Part shown: positions 26,785 through 34,729 of the stretch, in pieces
Position numbering within the stretch: position 1 is the first letter of the stretch
How the letters are laid out: each line of letters opens with the position of its first letter
Assembly (NCBI RefSeq): GCF_014204625.1
Contig: NZ_JACHLU010000017.1
Coordinates: 1-64,000 of the forward strand
DNA length: 64,000 bases
Direction: 5' to 3'
Source of the DNA: Gillisella vitis
GTDB lineage: Bacteria; Pseudomonadota; Alphaproteobacteria; Rhizobiales; Rhizobiaceae
The notes under the pieces: generated by a model
What the model was told of the DNA's origin: nothing
Seen by the model: only the letters and a program-made list of their open reading frames with translations
Databases searched by the model: none
Made by a program: the position numbers and the translations under genes

Positions 26785-27525
26785 TTATTGCAAAACGATA
26801 ATGCGGGCTTTTTGCGGCACGCGATCATAAAGGTCGATAATGTCCTGATTCATCAGACGCACGCAGCCCGATGACATGGCCTTGCCGATGGAGTTCCATT
26901 CCGGCGAACCATGCAGACGATACAGCGTATCCTGTCCATTCTGGAAAATATAAAGCGCGCGCGCCCCAAGCGGGTTCAAGAGGCCCGGAGGCATTCCGCC
27001 GTTGGCAATGGAATATTTGGCCAATTGCGGCTGACGCGCCACCATTTCGTCTGGCGGCGTCCATTTTGGCCATTTCTGTCGCCACTGAATCACGCCCTCA
27101 CCCTGCCAGGCAAAGCCCTCGCGGCCAATGCCGACGCCATAGCGCATGGCTGTACCGCCCTGCTCAATCAGGTAGAGAAAGCGGTTGGGCGTATCCACCA
27201 CAATCGTGCCGGGCGTATAGCCTGCCGGAGCCACAACACGCTGGCGATAATAGCGCGGCGGAACCTGCTGATAGGGAATGGCGGGAATGACAAAACCGCC
27301 ATCCGCCATTTCACCATACATGGCATCCAGCTCGGCGGCGGAAGGTGGCATAGGGCCATCGCCTGCCCCCGAAGACCCAAAAGCCCCGCCAGGTGTTGGC
27401 TGGACAAAGCCCGGCTGGGCATAGAGCGGTGGGCGATAGGTTGACATGCAACTGGATAAAAGTGTCGCGGCCCCAAGGCCGGAAAGCGACAATAAAGCGC
27501 GGCGGGAAATGTCAGAGCGGTTCAT
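26785..27525 (-). CDS. L,D-transpeptidase (YkuD), probable lipoprotein
   Basis: A 246-aa enzyme that forms 3-3 peptidoglycan cross-links or attaches proteins to peptidoglycan in the periplasm. N-terminus MNRSDISRRALLSLSGLG carries twin arginines and a lipobox-like LLSSC, suggesting Tat or lipoprotein export. The catalytic domain spans about residues 105-245, opening GTIVVDTPNRFLYLIE and closing with the active-site RLHGSPEW...SSGCVRLMNQD (His and Cys present). ATG 27525 starts the signal sequence; the longer frame is untranslated DNA. It is the first of a run of related genes (27694-28479 and a fragment at 28839-29132) on the same strand. Confidence 0.9.
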   Translation of the reverse strand: MNRSDISRRALLSLSGLGAATLLSSCMSTYRPPLYAQPGFVQPTPGGAFGSSGAGDGPMPPSAAELDAMYGEMADGGFVIPAIPYQQVPPRYYRQRVVAPAGYTPGTIVVDTPNRFLYLIEQGGTAMRYGVGIGREGFAWQGEGVIQWRQKWPKWTPPDEMVARQPQLAKYSIANGGMPPGLLNPLGARALYIFQNGQDTLYRLHGSPEWNSIGKAMSSGCVRLMNQDIIDLYDRVPQKARIIVLQ

Positions 27526-27693
27526 AAAATCGAAGGTATCCTGCTGATCAGTTTCAGCAATAACATAGGACAGTCGGTTTTGTTCCGCCAAGGCCAATTT
27601 GCTGTATGGGCCGATATTGTCGCCAATAACGGGCCAAAACCGTTCACGTTTACGCCATCACCACCAGCGGGACGTATAATGTGGCGGGACACC

Positions 27694-28479
27694 TTACAAA
27701 ACCACAATCTCCGCCTTGGCACTGACCCGATCATAGAGGTCAATCACATCCTGATTGAACATGCGGACACAGCCGGACGACACAGCCTTGCCCACCGATT
27801 GCCAGTCGGGCGTGCCATGCACACGATAGAGCGTGTCCTTGCCGTTTTGGAAAATATACATGGCGCGCGCGCCAAGCGGATTGCGCAGTCCCGGCTCCAG
27901 CCCGCCCTCGGAAGCCGCAAAGGGGCGCAGATCGGGCTGACGTTCCACCATTTCATCGCTTGGCGTCCAGCGCGGCCATGTCTTCTTGAACTGAATGACG
28001 CCGCGGCCTTTCCAGGCAAACCCCTGTTTACCAAGGCCAACACCATAGCGGATGGCCTTGCCATTGCGCTCCACCAGATAAAGATAATGCGCCTGCGTAT
28101 CGACCACGATGGTGCCGGGGCGCTCCGACGTGGGATAATCCACTTCCTGACGCAAAAAGCGGTGATTGACCCGATCGAGCGGAATGGCGCTCAATGTATG
28201 GCCATCATCGCGCATCTGGCCGTAAATCACCTTTTGCATCGGCGTGGCGAAGGGCGATACATAAGACCTTGCCGCGAGCGTGCCATAGTCCTGCTGAAAG
28301 CGGGTCTGATAGACATTGCCAAGACCTGAAGGCCGCTGCGGCAAAGGCCGCTCCACCGCCGGACGATCCCACACCGGCGCGGTTTCAGCGGTAAACACCT
28401 CCGTATTCATCCGGCTGGTATCGGTCACGAACAGACACCCACCCAAAACCAGCAACGGCACGGCCGCCGACACCCGCAA
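27694..28479 (-). CDS. L,D-transpeptidase (YkuD) lipoprotein, start uncertain
   Basis: Second paralogue, about 261 aa from a TTG at 28479. Lipobox LVLGGC is followed by LFVTDTSRMNTEVFTAE, and the YkuD domain opens with GTIVVDTQAHYLYLVE and ends with YRVHGTPDW...SSGCVRMFNQD (catalytic His and Cys). No in-frame ATG exists near the signal peptide: immediately upstream lies a family-2 palindromic repeat (28538-28641), while the paralogous fragment at 28839-29132 keeps a normal ATG and longer signal peptide. Either a TTG or GTG start is used, or the repeat removed the original start. The open frame reaching to 28689 runs through the repeat and is not protein-like. Confidence 0.7.
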   Translation of the reverse strand: MRVSAAVPLLVLGGCLFVTDTSRMNTEVFTAETAPVWDRPAVERPLPQRPSGLGNVYQTRFQQDYGTLAARSYVSPFATPMQKVIYGQMRDDGHTLSAIPLDRVNHRFLRQEVDYPTSERPGTIVVDTQAHYLYLVERNGKAIRYGVGLGKQGFAWKGRGVIQFKKTWPRWTPSDEMVERQPDLRPFAASEGGLEPGLRNPLGARAMYIFQNGKDTLYRVHGTPDWQSVGKAVSSGCVRMFNQDVIDLYDRVSAKAEIVVL

Positions 28480-28537
28480 AGCCCCACTGCATAAGTCCTT
28501 AAACCGGGATCGATTTGAGGAAAAAATGATGCCGCCA

Positions 28538-28641
28538 ATACAGCATCGGACCGAAAAGTGGAAACCGGTTTTCGGAAAAATCCGATGCGAAAACAAAAGC
28601 CTAGAGCATTGTTCCGATTGCGGTTTTCGGCAGGATGCTCT
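28538..28641. repeat. Palindromic intergenic repeat, family 2 (second copy)
   Basis: Reverse-complement copy of 9583-9686: TACAGCATCGG opening, AACCGGTTTTCGGAAAAATC core, GATGCTCT end. It sits at the 5' end of the second L,D-transpeptidase gene. The rest of the 28480-28838 gap is non-coding and contains, at 28805-28839, one end of a family-1 element. Confidence 0.65.
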
Positions 28642-28804
28642 CGAAAGAGCAAAAGCGGACATGCGGTGAGAAAATCGTTTCAATGGCATTACGCAACCCG
28701 GACCTATTCAAATATGCCGGTAAAATCGCAAATGCGGCTGGCGCGAGGCTGGAGAGCGCTATCAGCCCGCCGGCTTGCTGGCCACAATCGCGCTATCGCA
28801 TCAC

Positions 28805-28839
28805 GCCGAAAACCGGGTCCACGTTTCCCTGACAAACTC
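28805..28839. repeat. End of a family-1 palindromic element
   Basis: AAAACCGGG...TTTCCCTGACAAACTC followed by TA, the same terminal sequence as the element at 35132-35230. Its outer end forms the premature stop of the truncated gene at 28839-29132. Confidence 0.55.
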
Positions 28840-29132
28840 TATCGGGTCGCAAAAGATGAAACCGGCGCGGGCGATGATTGCGCGCCATAGGTCTGGTGAA
28901 ACTGCGTCTGATAGAGATTGCCAAGCCCTGCGGGCTTTTGCGGCAAAGGCTGCTCCACCACAGGCCGATCCCAGACAGGTGCCGTTTCAGCCGTAAACAC
29001 CTCGGTATTCATCCGGCTGGTGTCGGTGACAAACAGACACCCCCCCAGCAACGAAAGCGACACACCGGCCAGCACCAGCGCCACCGGGCGGGCCGCAATA
29101 GCCATACAGCAGATGAGAGTTTTCAACGACAT
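28839..29132 (-). pseudogene. Truncated L,D-transpeptidase-type lipoprotein (N-terminal fragment)
   Basis: About 97 codons that match the N-terminal part of the 27694-28479 protein: ATG at 29132, signal peptide LVLAGVSLSLLGGC with lipobox, then the same LFVTDTSRMNTEVFTAETA segment and VWDRPVVEQPLPQKPAGLGN. The match stops at SSFATR, where the paralogue continues FATPMQKVIYGQM into the catalytic domain. The stop is TAG, made of TA plus the first G of a repeat-element end (GAGTTTGTCAGG in minus-strand sense). The YkuD domain is missing, so the product would be at most a small lipoprotein. It most likely is a duplicate inactivated by element insertion and deletion. Confidence 0.75.
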
Positions 29133-29319
29133 GCCCCAACCCGATCCAGTTCCAACAGGCTGCATGATGGCACCGACGGCTGGCGCGAAGCTGGAGCATG
29201 GCTCACGCAAAACACAGCGTTCACCGCATAGCCAATTTTTTATGATTGATGCGGATTGCCGCTGACGTGGAGCGTGCCTACATGGGGGTGCATTTATAGT
29301 TTCACGAAAGGTATTCTGC

Positions 29320-29952
29320 GTGCTTGTTGAAAAATTGAACTGGCGTTATGCCGCAAAGAAAATGGACCCATCCAAGGCTGTGCCGGAAGACAAGGTCGAG
29401 CGTATTCTGGAAGCCGTACGGCTTGCGCCCACCTCAAGCGGCTTACAGCCGTTTCAGGTTCTGGTGGTGACCAACAAGGACATCCGCGAAAAGATCAAGC
29501 CGATTGCCTGGAATCAGAACCAGATCACCGATGGATCGCATCTTCTGGTGTTTGCCGCATGGGACAATTACACCGAAGACCGCATCAACATGATGTTTGA
29601 TCTGGTCAATGCAGAGCGGAATTTTACCAATGAGGGCTGGGAAAACTACCGTAAAATGCTGCTCTCCACCTATCCACCGCGCGATGCGCAGGTCAATTTT
29701 GAGCACGCCGCCCGTCAGGCCTATATCGGCCTCGGTCTGGCCATCACCGCCGCTGCCTTTGAAGGCGTGGATTGCACCCCGATGGAAGGCTTTGATCCGG
29801 CAGCTCTTGATGTGATTCTGGATCTGCGGGCCAAGGGCCTGCGCTCGGTTGCCATTCTGCCGCTCGGCTACCGCGAGGCGGACAAGGACTGGTTGGTCAA
29901 TCTGAAAAAGGTTCGCCGCCCCCGCGAAAATTTCGTGATTGACGTGAAGTAA
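29320..29952 (+). CDS. NAD(P)H-dependent nitroreductase family oxidoreductase
   Basis: A 210-aa FMN enzyme of the nitroreductase family (NfsB/YdgI-like), cytoplasmic and normally a homodimer. FMN-contact segments are visible: NWRYAAKKMDPSKAVPEDK at the N-terminus, RLAPTSSGLQPFQVLVV (about residues 34-50), and near the C-terminus LRSVAILPLGYREADKDW. It would reduce nitro-compounds, quinones or similar electron acceptors; the physiological substrate is unknown. Start GTG 29320 has AAAGG eight bases upstream. A strong terminator follows directly. Confidence 0.9.
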   Translation: MLVEKLNWRYAAKKMDPSKAVPEDKVERILEAVRLAPTSSGLQPFQVLVVTNKDIREKIKPIAWNQNQITDGSHLLVFAAWDNYTEDRINMMFDLVNAERNFTNEGWENYRKMLLSTYPPRDAQVNFEHAARQAYIGLGLAITAAAFEGVDCTPMEGFDPAALDVILDLRAKGLRSVAILPLGYREADKDWLVNLKKVRRPRENFVIDVK

Positions 29953-29961
29953 CGTTGCGAT

Positions 29962-29989
29962 GCCGCCCCGGTTACGGGGCGGCTTTTTT
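29962..29989. terminator. Rho-independent terminator, nitroreductase gene
   Basis: Perfect 9-bp stem GCCGCCCCG/CGGGGCGGC, GTTA loop and six T on the plus strand, ten bases after the stop. The convergent efflux-pump gene ends inside the loop: its stop TAA is 29974-29972. Confidence 0.92.
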
Positions 29990-31516
29990 ATCGCCGGTTG
30001 GCAATTGCACATTCTTCAGGAAGCAGGCCGCCACAAAGCTACAGCCGATCATCAGCGACATGCTGAGAAACACCGGGCTGAAGGCGTGGGCATAGACCGC
30101 AGAGACAGCCGCCCGAGCCTGCGGGTCCAGCGCCGCCATGGCGGCAGGCGTCAGCTCTTCGATATTCGCAACACCGGGAATGGCCACACCCCCGGCCATG
30201 AACGTGGACAGAACCGCGCCATAGACCGAAATGGCAATGGATGCGCCACCCATGCGGGTCAATGTCACCGTGCCGGTGGCAGCACCGACATCTCGCTGCG
30301 GCACCGCATTTTGCACACCAATCACCGGCACCTGCTGGCCAATACCAACGCTGATTCCATGCATCAGCATCAATGCGCCAATGACATAAATCGGGGTTCC
30401 AAGCGGCAACTGGCTGAAAATGGCAAATGCCACGCAACTGCCTGCACCGCTGATCAGGGCAAAAATCTTGTAGGTTCCCGTGCGTGAAATCAGGCGGCCA
30501 CTGTTGAGCGAGCCGATTGCAATACCGCCGGTGGTGGCGATAAACAGCAGGCCTGCCATGGTCGGCGTCAAGCCGGTGGTGGTTTGCAAAAACAGCGCCA
30601 CATAATTGACCGAGCCAATGCCAACCGCGCCACTGCACAGCGAAATGATCCACAACAGGCAGACCGTGGGCTTGGAAAACAGCGACAGCGGCACAACCGG
30701 CTCTGCGGCGCGGCGCTCCACCTGCACCCACAAAAAGGCACAGGCACCACCAAAGGCCACCACGGCAAGGCTTTCGGGCGCAATCAGCGAACCAAAAATC
30801 TGACCACTATCCGCCCAGAACACCACGCTGGTCACGGCACCCGCCAGCAGAATGGCACCGGCATAGTCAATTTTTGGGCGGCGGTGCGGCTTGCGATAGG
30901 GCAGGAAAAAAGCAAGCCCGGTCAGCACGATAATGCCAATGGGCAGGTTGACCAGAAAGATCGAGCGCCAGCCCAGCCAGTCGCTCAACGTGCCGCCCAA
31001 TGTGGGGCCAATCGCCCCCGATGCCATCAGCACCAGACTGGAATAGCTTTGATAGCGGGCCCGCACCCGTGGCTCGAACAGGTCGGCATTGACCGAAAAA
31101 ATCGACACCATGATGCCGCCGCCGCCGATGCCCTGCAACACCCGCGCCGCAATCAGCGTATCCATCGACACAGCCAGACCGCAGACCAGAGAGCCAACAG
31201 TGAAAATAAAAATCGCCGCCATCATCACATATTTACGGCCAAACAGATCGCCCAGTTTGCCATAGAGCGGCATGACGGCGCTGGTGGCCAGCAGGTAGGC
31301 AGAGCCCACCCAGCCAAACCGCTCCAGCTGGCCAAACTCGCCAACAATGGTGGGCAAGGCGGTTGAAACAATCTGATTATCCAGCGTCGCCATAAACAGC
31401 GCTGTCATCAAAAAGCAGAATAACACCATGCGCAGGCGCGGATCTTGAACCAGCGACTGAAACTCAGGTGAAGGGGGAACAGCCGGCGGTGCCGGTCTGG
31501 AGCTGACATGATCCAT
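29972..31516 (-). CDS. DHA2-family MFS multidrug efflux transporter
   Basis: A 514-aa 14-helix proton antiporter of the EmrB/QacA class in the inner membrane. Family motifs are present: TLDNQIVSTALPTIVGEFG in TM1 (motif D1), LYGKLGDLFGRKYVMM (motif A) after TM2, ARVLQGIGGGGIM (motif B) and SGAIGPTLGGTLSDWLGWR (motif C, antiporter). Its start is about 115 bp from a divergently transcribed MarR-family gene, with a palindrome between them, so expression is probably repressed by that regulator and induced by a drug or aromatic compound. No EmrA-like adaptor gene is present. Substrates unknown. Confidence 0.93.
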   Translation of the reverse strand: MDHVSSRPAPPAVPPSPEFQSLVQDPRLRMVLFCFLMTALFMATLDNQIVSTALPTIVGEFGQLERFGWVGSAYLLATSAVMPLYGKLGDLFGRKYVMMAAIFIFTVGSLVCGLAVSMDTLIAARVLQGIGGGGIMVSIFSVNADLFEPRVRARYQSYSSLVLMASGAIGPTLGGTLSDWLGWRSIFLVNLPIGIIVLTGLAFFLPYRKPHRRPKIDYAGAILLAGAVTSVVFWADSGQIFGSLIAPESLAVVAFGGACAFLWVQVERRAAEPVVPLSLFSKPTVCLLWIISLCSGAVGIGSVNYVALFLQTTTGLTPTMAGLLFIATTGGIAIGSLNSGRLISRTGTYKIFALISGAGSCVAFAIFSQLPLGTPIYVIGALMLMHGISVGIGQQVPVIGVQNAVPQRDVGAATGTVTLTRMGGASIAISVYGAVLSTFMAGGVAIPGVANIEELTPAAMAALDPQARAAVSAVYAHAFSPVFLSMSLMIGCSFVAACFLKNVQLPTGDKKAAP

Positions 31517-31578
31517 GGGGGAAATCTCTTCGTTTGCACCGCAAGAATGAGCGCAGGATTGATTGTTGTCAACAGCAC

Positions 31579-31599
31579 ATGCATGACAAAGTCATGTAT
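31579..31599. promoter_or_regulatory. Candidate MarR operator of the efflux pump
   Basis: Inverted repeat ATGCATGAC / GTCATGTAT with an AAA centre, one mismatch, lying between the divergent efflux-pump and MarR genes. Symmetry and length fit a MarR dimer site. Confidence 0.55.
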
Positions 31600-31633
31600 T
31601 TTCCTGCTCACATCTTTGTGCTATGGCTGCTTT

Positions 31634-32197
31634 ATGACCCATTCGAGCGATTCCCCCAGATCCGCCGCAGATTGCGCGCGCGATGATGCCCTTGATCAGA
31701 TTACCGCAACGCTTGGGCGCCTGCGCACCATGATGGGTCGGCGTTTTATTTCGCGCCTTGCACTGAGCCGCCTGAACGAGGGCCACGGTCTGGAACTGTC
31801 GCATTTTGATGTCATCAAGATCGTTGGAACCGCAAGGCCGGATCAGGATATGAGTGTCGGGGTCATTGCCGAGCAATTGCGGATTGACCCCTCCCGCGCC
31901 AGCCGGGTGGTGGCCGATCTGGTCCGCGGCGGCAGTTTGCGGCGCGAGGCCTCGCAGGAGGATGCGCGCAGAACCATTGTCAAACTGACCGATGCAGGCT
32001 GGGCGCTGGCGCATCATTTCAAAGCCGTTCACCGCGAGGTGGTTGGTCGCACACTGGACGACTGGAGCGTGGAGGACATGCAGCAGTTCGAACAGCTGTT
32101 CAACCGTTTCATTCATGGTCTGGAATCGGGCTTGCCGGATTTTTTCAAGGATGCACCCGGCAAATTGCCAGGCAATTCATCTGAACCTGACGAATAG
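31634..32197 (+). CDS. MarR-family transcriptional regulator
   Basis: A regulator of about 187 aa. The winged helix-turn-helix occupies about residues 55-115 (VIAEQLRIDPSRASRVVADL as the HTH, SQEDARRTIVKLTDAG as the wing), flanked by dimerisation helices. ATG 31634 gives the natural MarR N-terminus (THSSDSPRSAAD); the longer frame would overlap the promoter region. No good Shine-Dalgarno is visible, so expression may be low. Divergent from the DHA2 efflux pump, which it very probably controls through the palindrome at 31579-31599. Confidence 0.87.
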   Translation: MTHSSDSPRSAADCARDDALDQITATLGRLRTMMGRRFISRLALSRLNEGHGLELSHFDVIKIVGTARPDQDMSVGVIAEQLRIDPSRASRVVADLVRGGSLRREASQEDARRTIVKLTDAGWALAHHFKAVHREVVGRTLDDWSVEDMQQFEQLFNRFIHGLESGLPDFFKDAPGKLPGNSSEPDE

Positions 32198-32275
32198 CGG
32201 TTGCACGGCTTGGGCTGAATGCTACGCTTTGAGCTGCACTTTGCGATTCAAATTATAGCATGGAGGCATTTTCGC

Positions 32276-34039
32276 GTGATCTTATTTCAGGCTCGTTCAT
32301 TTTCGTCCCGCATATATGGCAGTCTCAGCGCCCTCGCGCTGATGGCCGCACCTCTCTCCCCCCTTCATGCCGCCTCTCCTGCCCCGGTTTACGGGCAAAA
32401 CGGCATGGTGGTGACGGCCCAGCATCTGGCAACAGACGTGGGCGTTGAGGTGCTGAAAAATGGCGGCAATGCCGTGGATGCGGCCGTTGCCGTGGGCTAT
32501 GCGCTGGCGGTGGTGTATCCCACAGCGGGCAATATTGGCGGTGGTGGTTTCATGACCCTGCGGCTGAAGGACGGCACCGTGGGCTTTATCGATTTCCGTG
32601 AAAAAGCTCCGCTGGCGGCCACCAAAGCCATGTATCTTGATGATAAGGGCGAGGTTGTGCCACGGGCAAGTCTGGATGGCTATCTGGCCGTTGGTGTGCC
32701 CGGCACCGTCAAGGGGCTGGAACTGGCGCGCGAAAAATATGGCACCAAAGACCGCACAACCCTGCTTGACCCGGCCATTCACCTTGCCAGGGATGGCTTT
32801 ACCCTCAATCAGGGCGATGCCGCCATTCTGGCCGGTGGGGCCAAACGGCTGGCACAGGATCCAGAGGCAAAGAAAATATTCCTAAAAGCCGATGGCACAG
32901 CTTATGGGGCGGGCGAGGTGCTGAAACAGCCGGATCTGGCCCATGTGCTGGACAGCATTGCCCAGAAAGGCCCGGACGCTTTTTATAAAGGTATGCCTGC
33001 CGAGGCCATCGCCAAGGCCAGTGCGGCGGGCAAAGGCATTTTGAGCGTTGATGATTTCAGCAGCTATGCGGTGCGCGAGCTGAAGCCGGTGGAGTGTGAT
33101 TACCACGATTACCACATTATTTCATCGCCGCCGCCATCATCGGGCGGGGTGATCATCTGCGAAATTCTCAATATTCTCGAGGCCTATCCCTTGCGCGAAC
33201 AGGGTTACGGTGCAGCCAGCACCGTCAACCAGATGGTTGAGGCGATGCGCTATGCCTATGTGGATCGCAACTCCGCCTTGGGCGATCCCGATTTCATCAA
33301 GAATCCCCTGTCGAAAATGCTGTCCAAGGATTATGCCGATGAAATCCGCGCCAAAATCACCCCCGGCGAGGCTGGAAAATCGGCCGATATGAAGCCTTTT
33401 GGCGGCAAAGAGAGCACCGAAACCACCCATTATTCGATCATCGACAAGGACGGCAACGCCGTGTCTGTCACCTATACGCTGAACGGCTCGTTTGGCGCAG
33501 GCGTGGTGGCTCCCGGCACCGGCATTCTGCTCAACAACGAGATGGATGATTTTACCTCCAAGCCCGGCGTGGCCAATCTTTATGGTCTGGTGCAGGGCGA
33601 GGCCAATGCCATTGCGCCAAAGAAAACCCCGCTGTCGTCCATGAGCCCCACCATTATCACCAGGGATGGCAAACCGTTCATGGTGATTGGCAGCCCCGGC
33701 GGCTCACGCATCATCACCATCACGCTGGAAGCCATTCTCAACGTGGTGGATTTCGGCATGAATATTTCTGAGGCCGTCAACGCACCGCGCATTCACCATC
33801 AATGGCAGCCGGATAAAGTCTATGTCGAGCCTTATGCACTGTCGCCCGACACAATCAGCAAGCTGAAAGACATGGGCTACACGCTGGACGGCGGTGTCGG
33901 TGGCCCCGTCTGGGGTCAGGCCGCCGGCATTCTGGTGGGCGGCAAGAGCCTTGCCGAGATTGATGGCGGCAAGGGCCAGAGCGGCTATTATGGTGGCATA
34001 GACAGCCGTGCTGTAGCAGGCTCTGCCAAGGGCTATTGA
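32276..34039 (+). CDS. ggt: Gamma-glutamyltranspeptidase
   Basis: A 587-aa periplasmic enzyme that hydrolyses or transfers the gamma-glutamyl group of glutathione and related compounds. A Sec signal peptide is visible (SLSALALMAAPLSPLHAAS). The precursor cleaves itself into large and small subunits at the Thr of the ETTHYSIIDKDGNAVS motif (about residue 380), and the small subunit keeps LNGSFGAG, LNNEMDDF and SPGGSRI segments that form the active site. Full family length. GTG 32276 is chosen because GGAGG lies nine bases upstream. It is a single gene after the marR gene and convergent with the membrane protein at 34054. Confidence 0.94.
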   Translation: MILFQARSFSSRIYGSLSALALMAAPLSPLHAASPAPVYGQNGMVVTAQHLATDVGVEVLKNGGNAVDAAVAVGYALAVVYPTAGNIGGGGFMTLRLKDGTVGFIDFREKAPLAATKAMYLDDKGEVVPRASLDGYLAVGVPGTVKGLELAREKYGTKDRTTLLDPAIHLARDGFTLNQGDAAILAGGAKRLAQDPEAKKIFLKADGTAYGAGEVLKQPDLAHVLDSIAQKGPDAFYKGMPAEAIAKASAAGKGILSVDDFSSYAVRELKPVECDYHDYHIISSPPPSSGGVIICEILNILEAYPLREQGYGAASTVNQMVEAMRYAYVDRNSALGDPDFIKNPLSKMLSKDYADEIRAKITPGEAGKSADMKPFGGKESTETTHYSIIDKDGNAVSVTYTLNGSFGAGVVAPGTGILLNNEMDDFTSKPGVANLYGLVQGEANAIAPKKTPLSSMSPTIITRDGKPFMVIGSPGGSRIITITLEAILNVVDFGMNISEAVNAPRIHHQWQPDKVYVEPYALSPDTISKLKDMGYTLDGGVGGPVWGQAAGILVGGKSLAEIDGGKGQSGYYGGIDSRAVAGSAKGY

Positions 34040-34053
34040 GTGGGGTCTGACCC

Positions 34054-34632
34054 CTACTGCAACCGCCCCCAATATTGGGTTTTATCATCAGCTGGCACTT
34101 CAACCGGCGCATTGGCAAGGGTGACAATATCGCCCTTGCCAATCACATTCAGCGGGGCTGACCAATTGGCAAAGCTGCGCCGCACATTGACATCGTCCTG
34201 TGCGGTCAGTTGATCGCCCTTTTGCCACTGCGCCATGGGCGTGGCAGCACCATTGCGCGAAAAATTGGCCGCACCATCGGCAATGCCCAGCAGAACCCAT
34301 TTTTGTGGGGCAGGATTGGCCGTCTTCGCATCGCTCTGTGGTTGCAGATTGACATCAACATTGGTCACATGGTCTGCGTGCGAGCCTAACAATTGCAGCA
34401 ATTCCTCGCGCTTGTAACCGCAATCGTCAACAATGCGCTTCATCAACGGATTGGTATAATGGTCGCTGGGCAAGGACAGATAGGCCTGCCGTGACACATC
34501 CACGAACGTCTGGACGCTGGAAATACAATAGGCATCCTGATTGCCTTTCCATGTCAAAACCGAAATGGTTGCGCCAAGAATGCCAAACAAAAGGGTGGCC
34601 GTTGCCTGAATACTGGTTTTATCAAGAAGCAC
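34054..34632 (-). CDS. Hypothetical membrane-anchored or secreted protein
   Basis: A 192-aa protein with one N-terminal hydrophobic segment (ATATLLFGILGATISVLTW) followed by a soluble region of about 160 residues with two cysteines (YCISSV, DDCGYKR). The C-terminal 75 residues (WVLLGIADGAANFSRNGA to VEVPADDKTQYWGRLQ) look like a small beta-barrel of SH3b type, which would suit a periplasmic binding role. GTG start at 34632 without an obvious ribosome site. Not recognised as a named family. It is convergent with ggt. Confidence 0.6.
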   Translation of the reverse strand: MLLDKTSIQATATLLFGILGATISVLTWKGNQDAYCISSVQTFVDVSRQAYLSLPSDHYTNPLMKRIVDDCGYKREELLQLLGSHADHVTNVDVNLQPQSDAKTANPAPQKWVLLGIADGAANFSRNGAATPMAQWQKGDQLTAQDDVNVRRSFANWSAPLNVIGKGDIVTLANAPVEVPADDKTQYWGRLQ

Positions 34633-34729
34633 AGCTTTAAATCATCCAGTTGCAATTCTTCCATTACAACCCTTATGACATGAAAAAATTCACAACTCCA
34701 GCATGTATACGCAACAGACCACGCCATGA

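Noticed and set aside
28480-28689. N-terminal extension of the second L,D-transpeptidase
   Set aside because: It reads through a palindromic repeat found elsewhere as non-coding DNA; translated sequence is Ser/Arg/Phe-rich noise.
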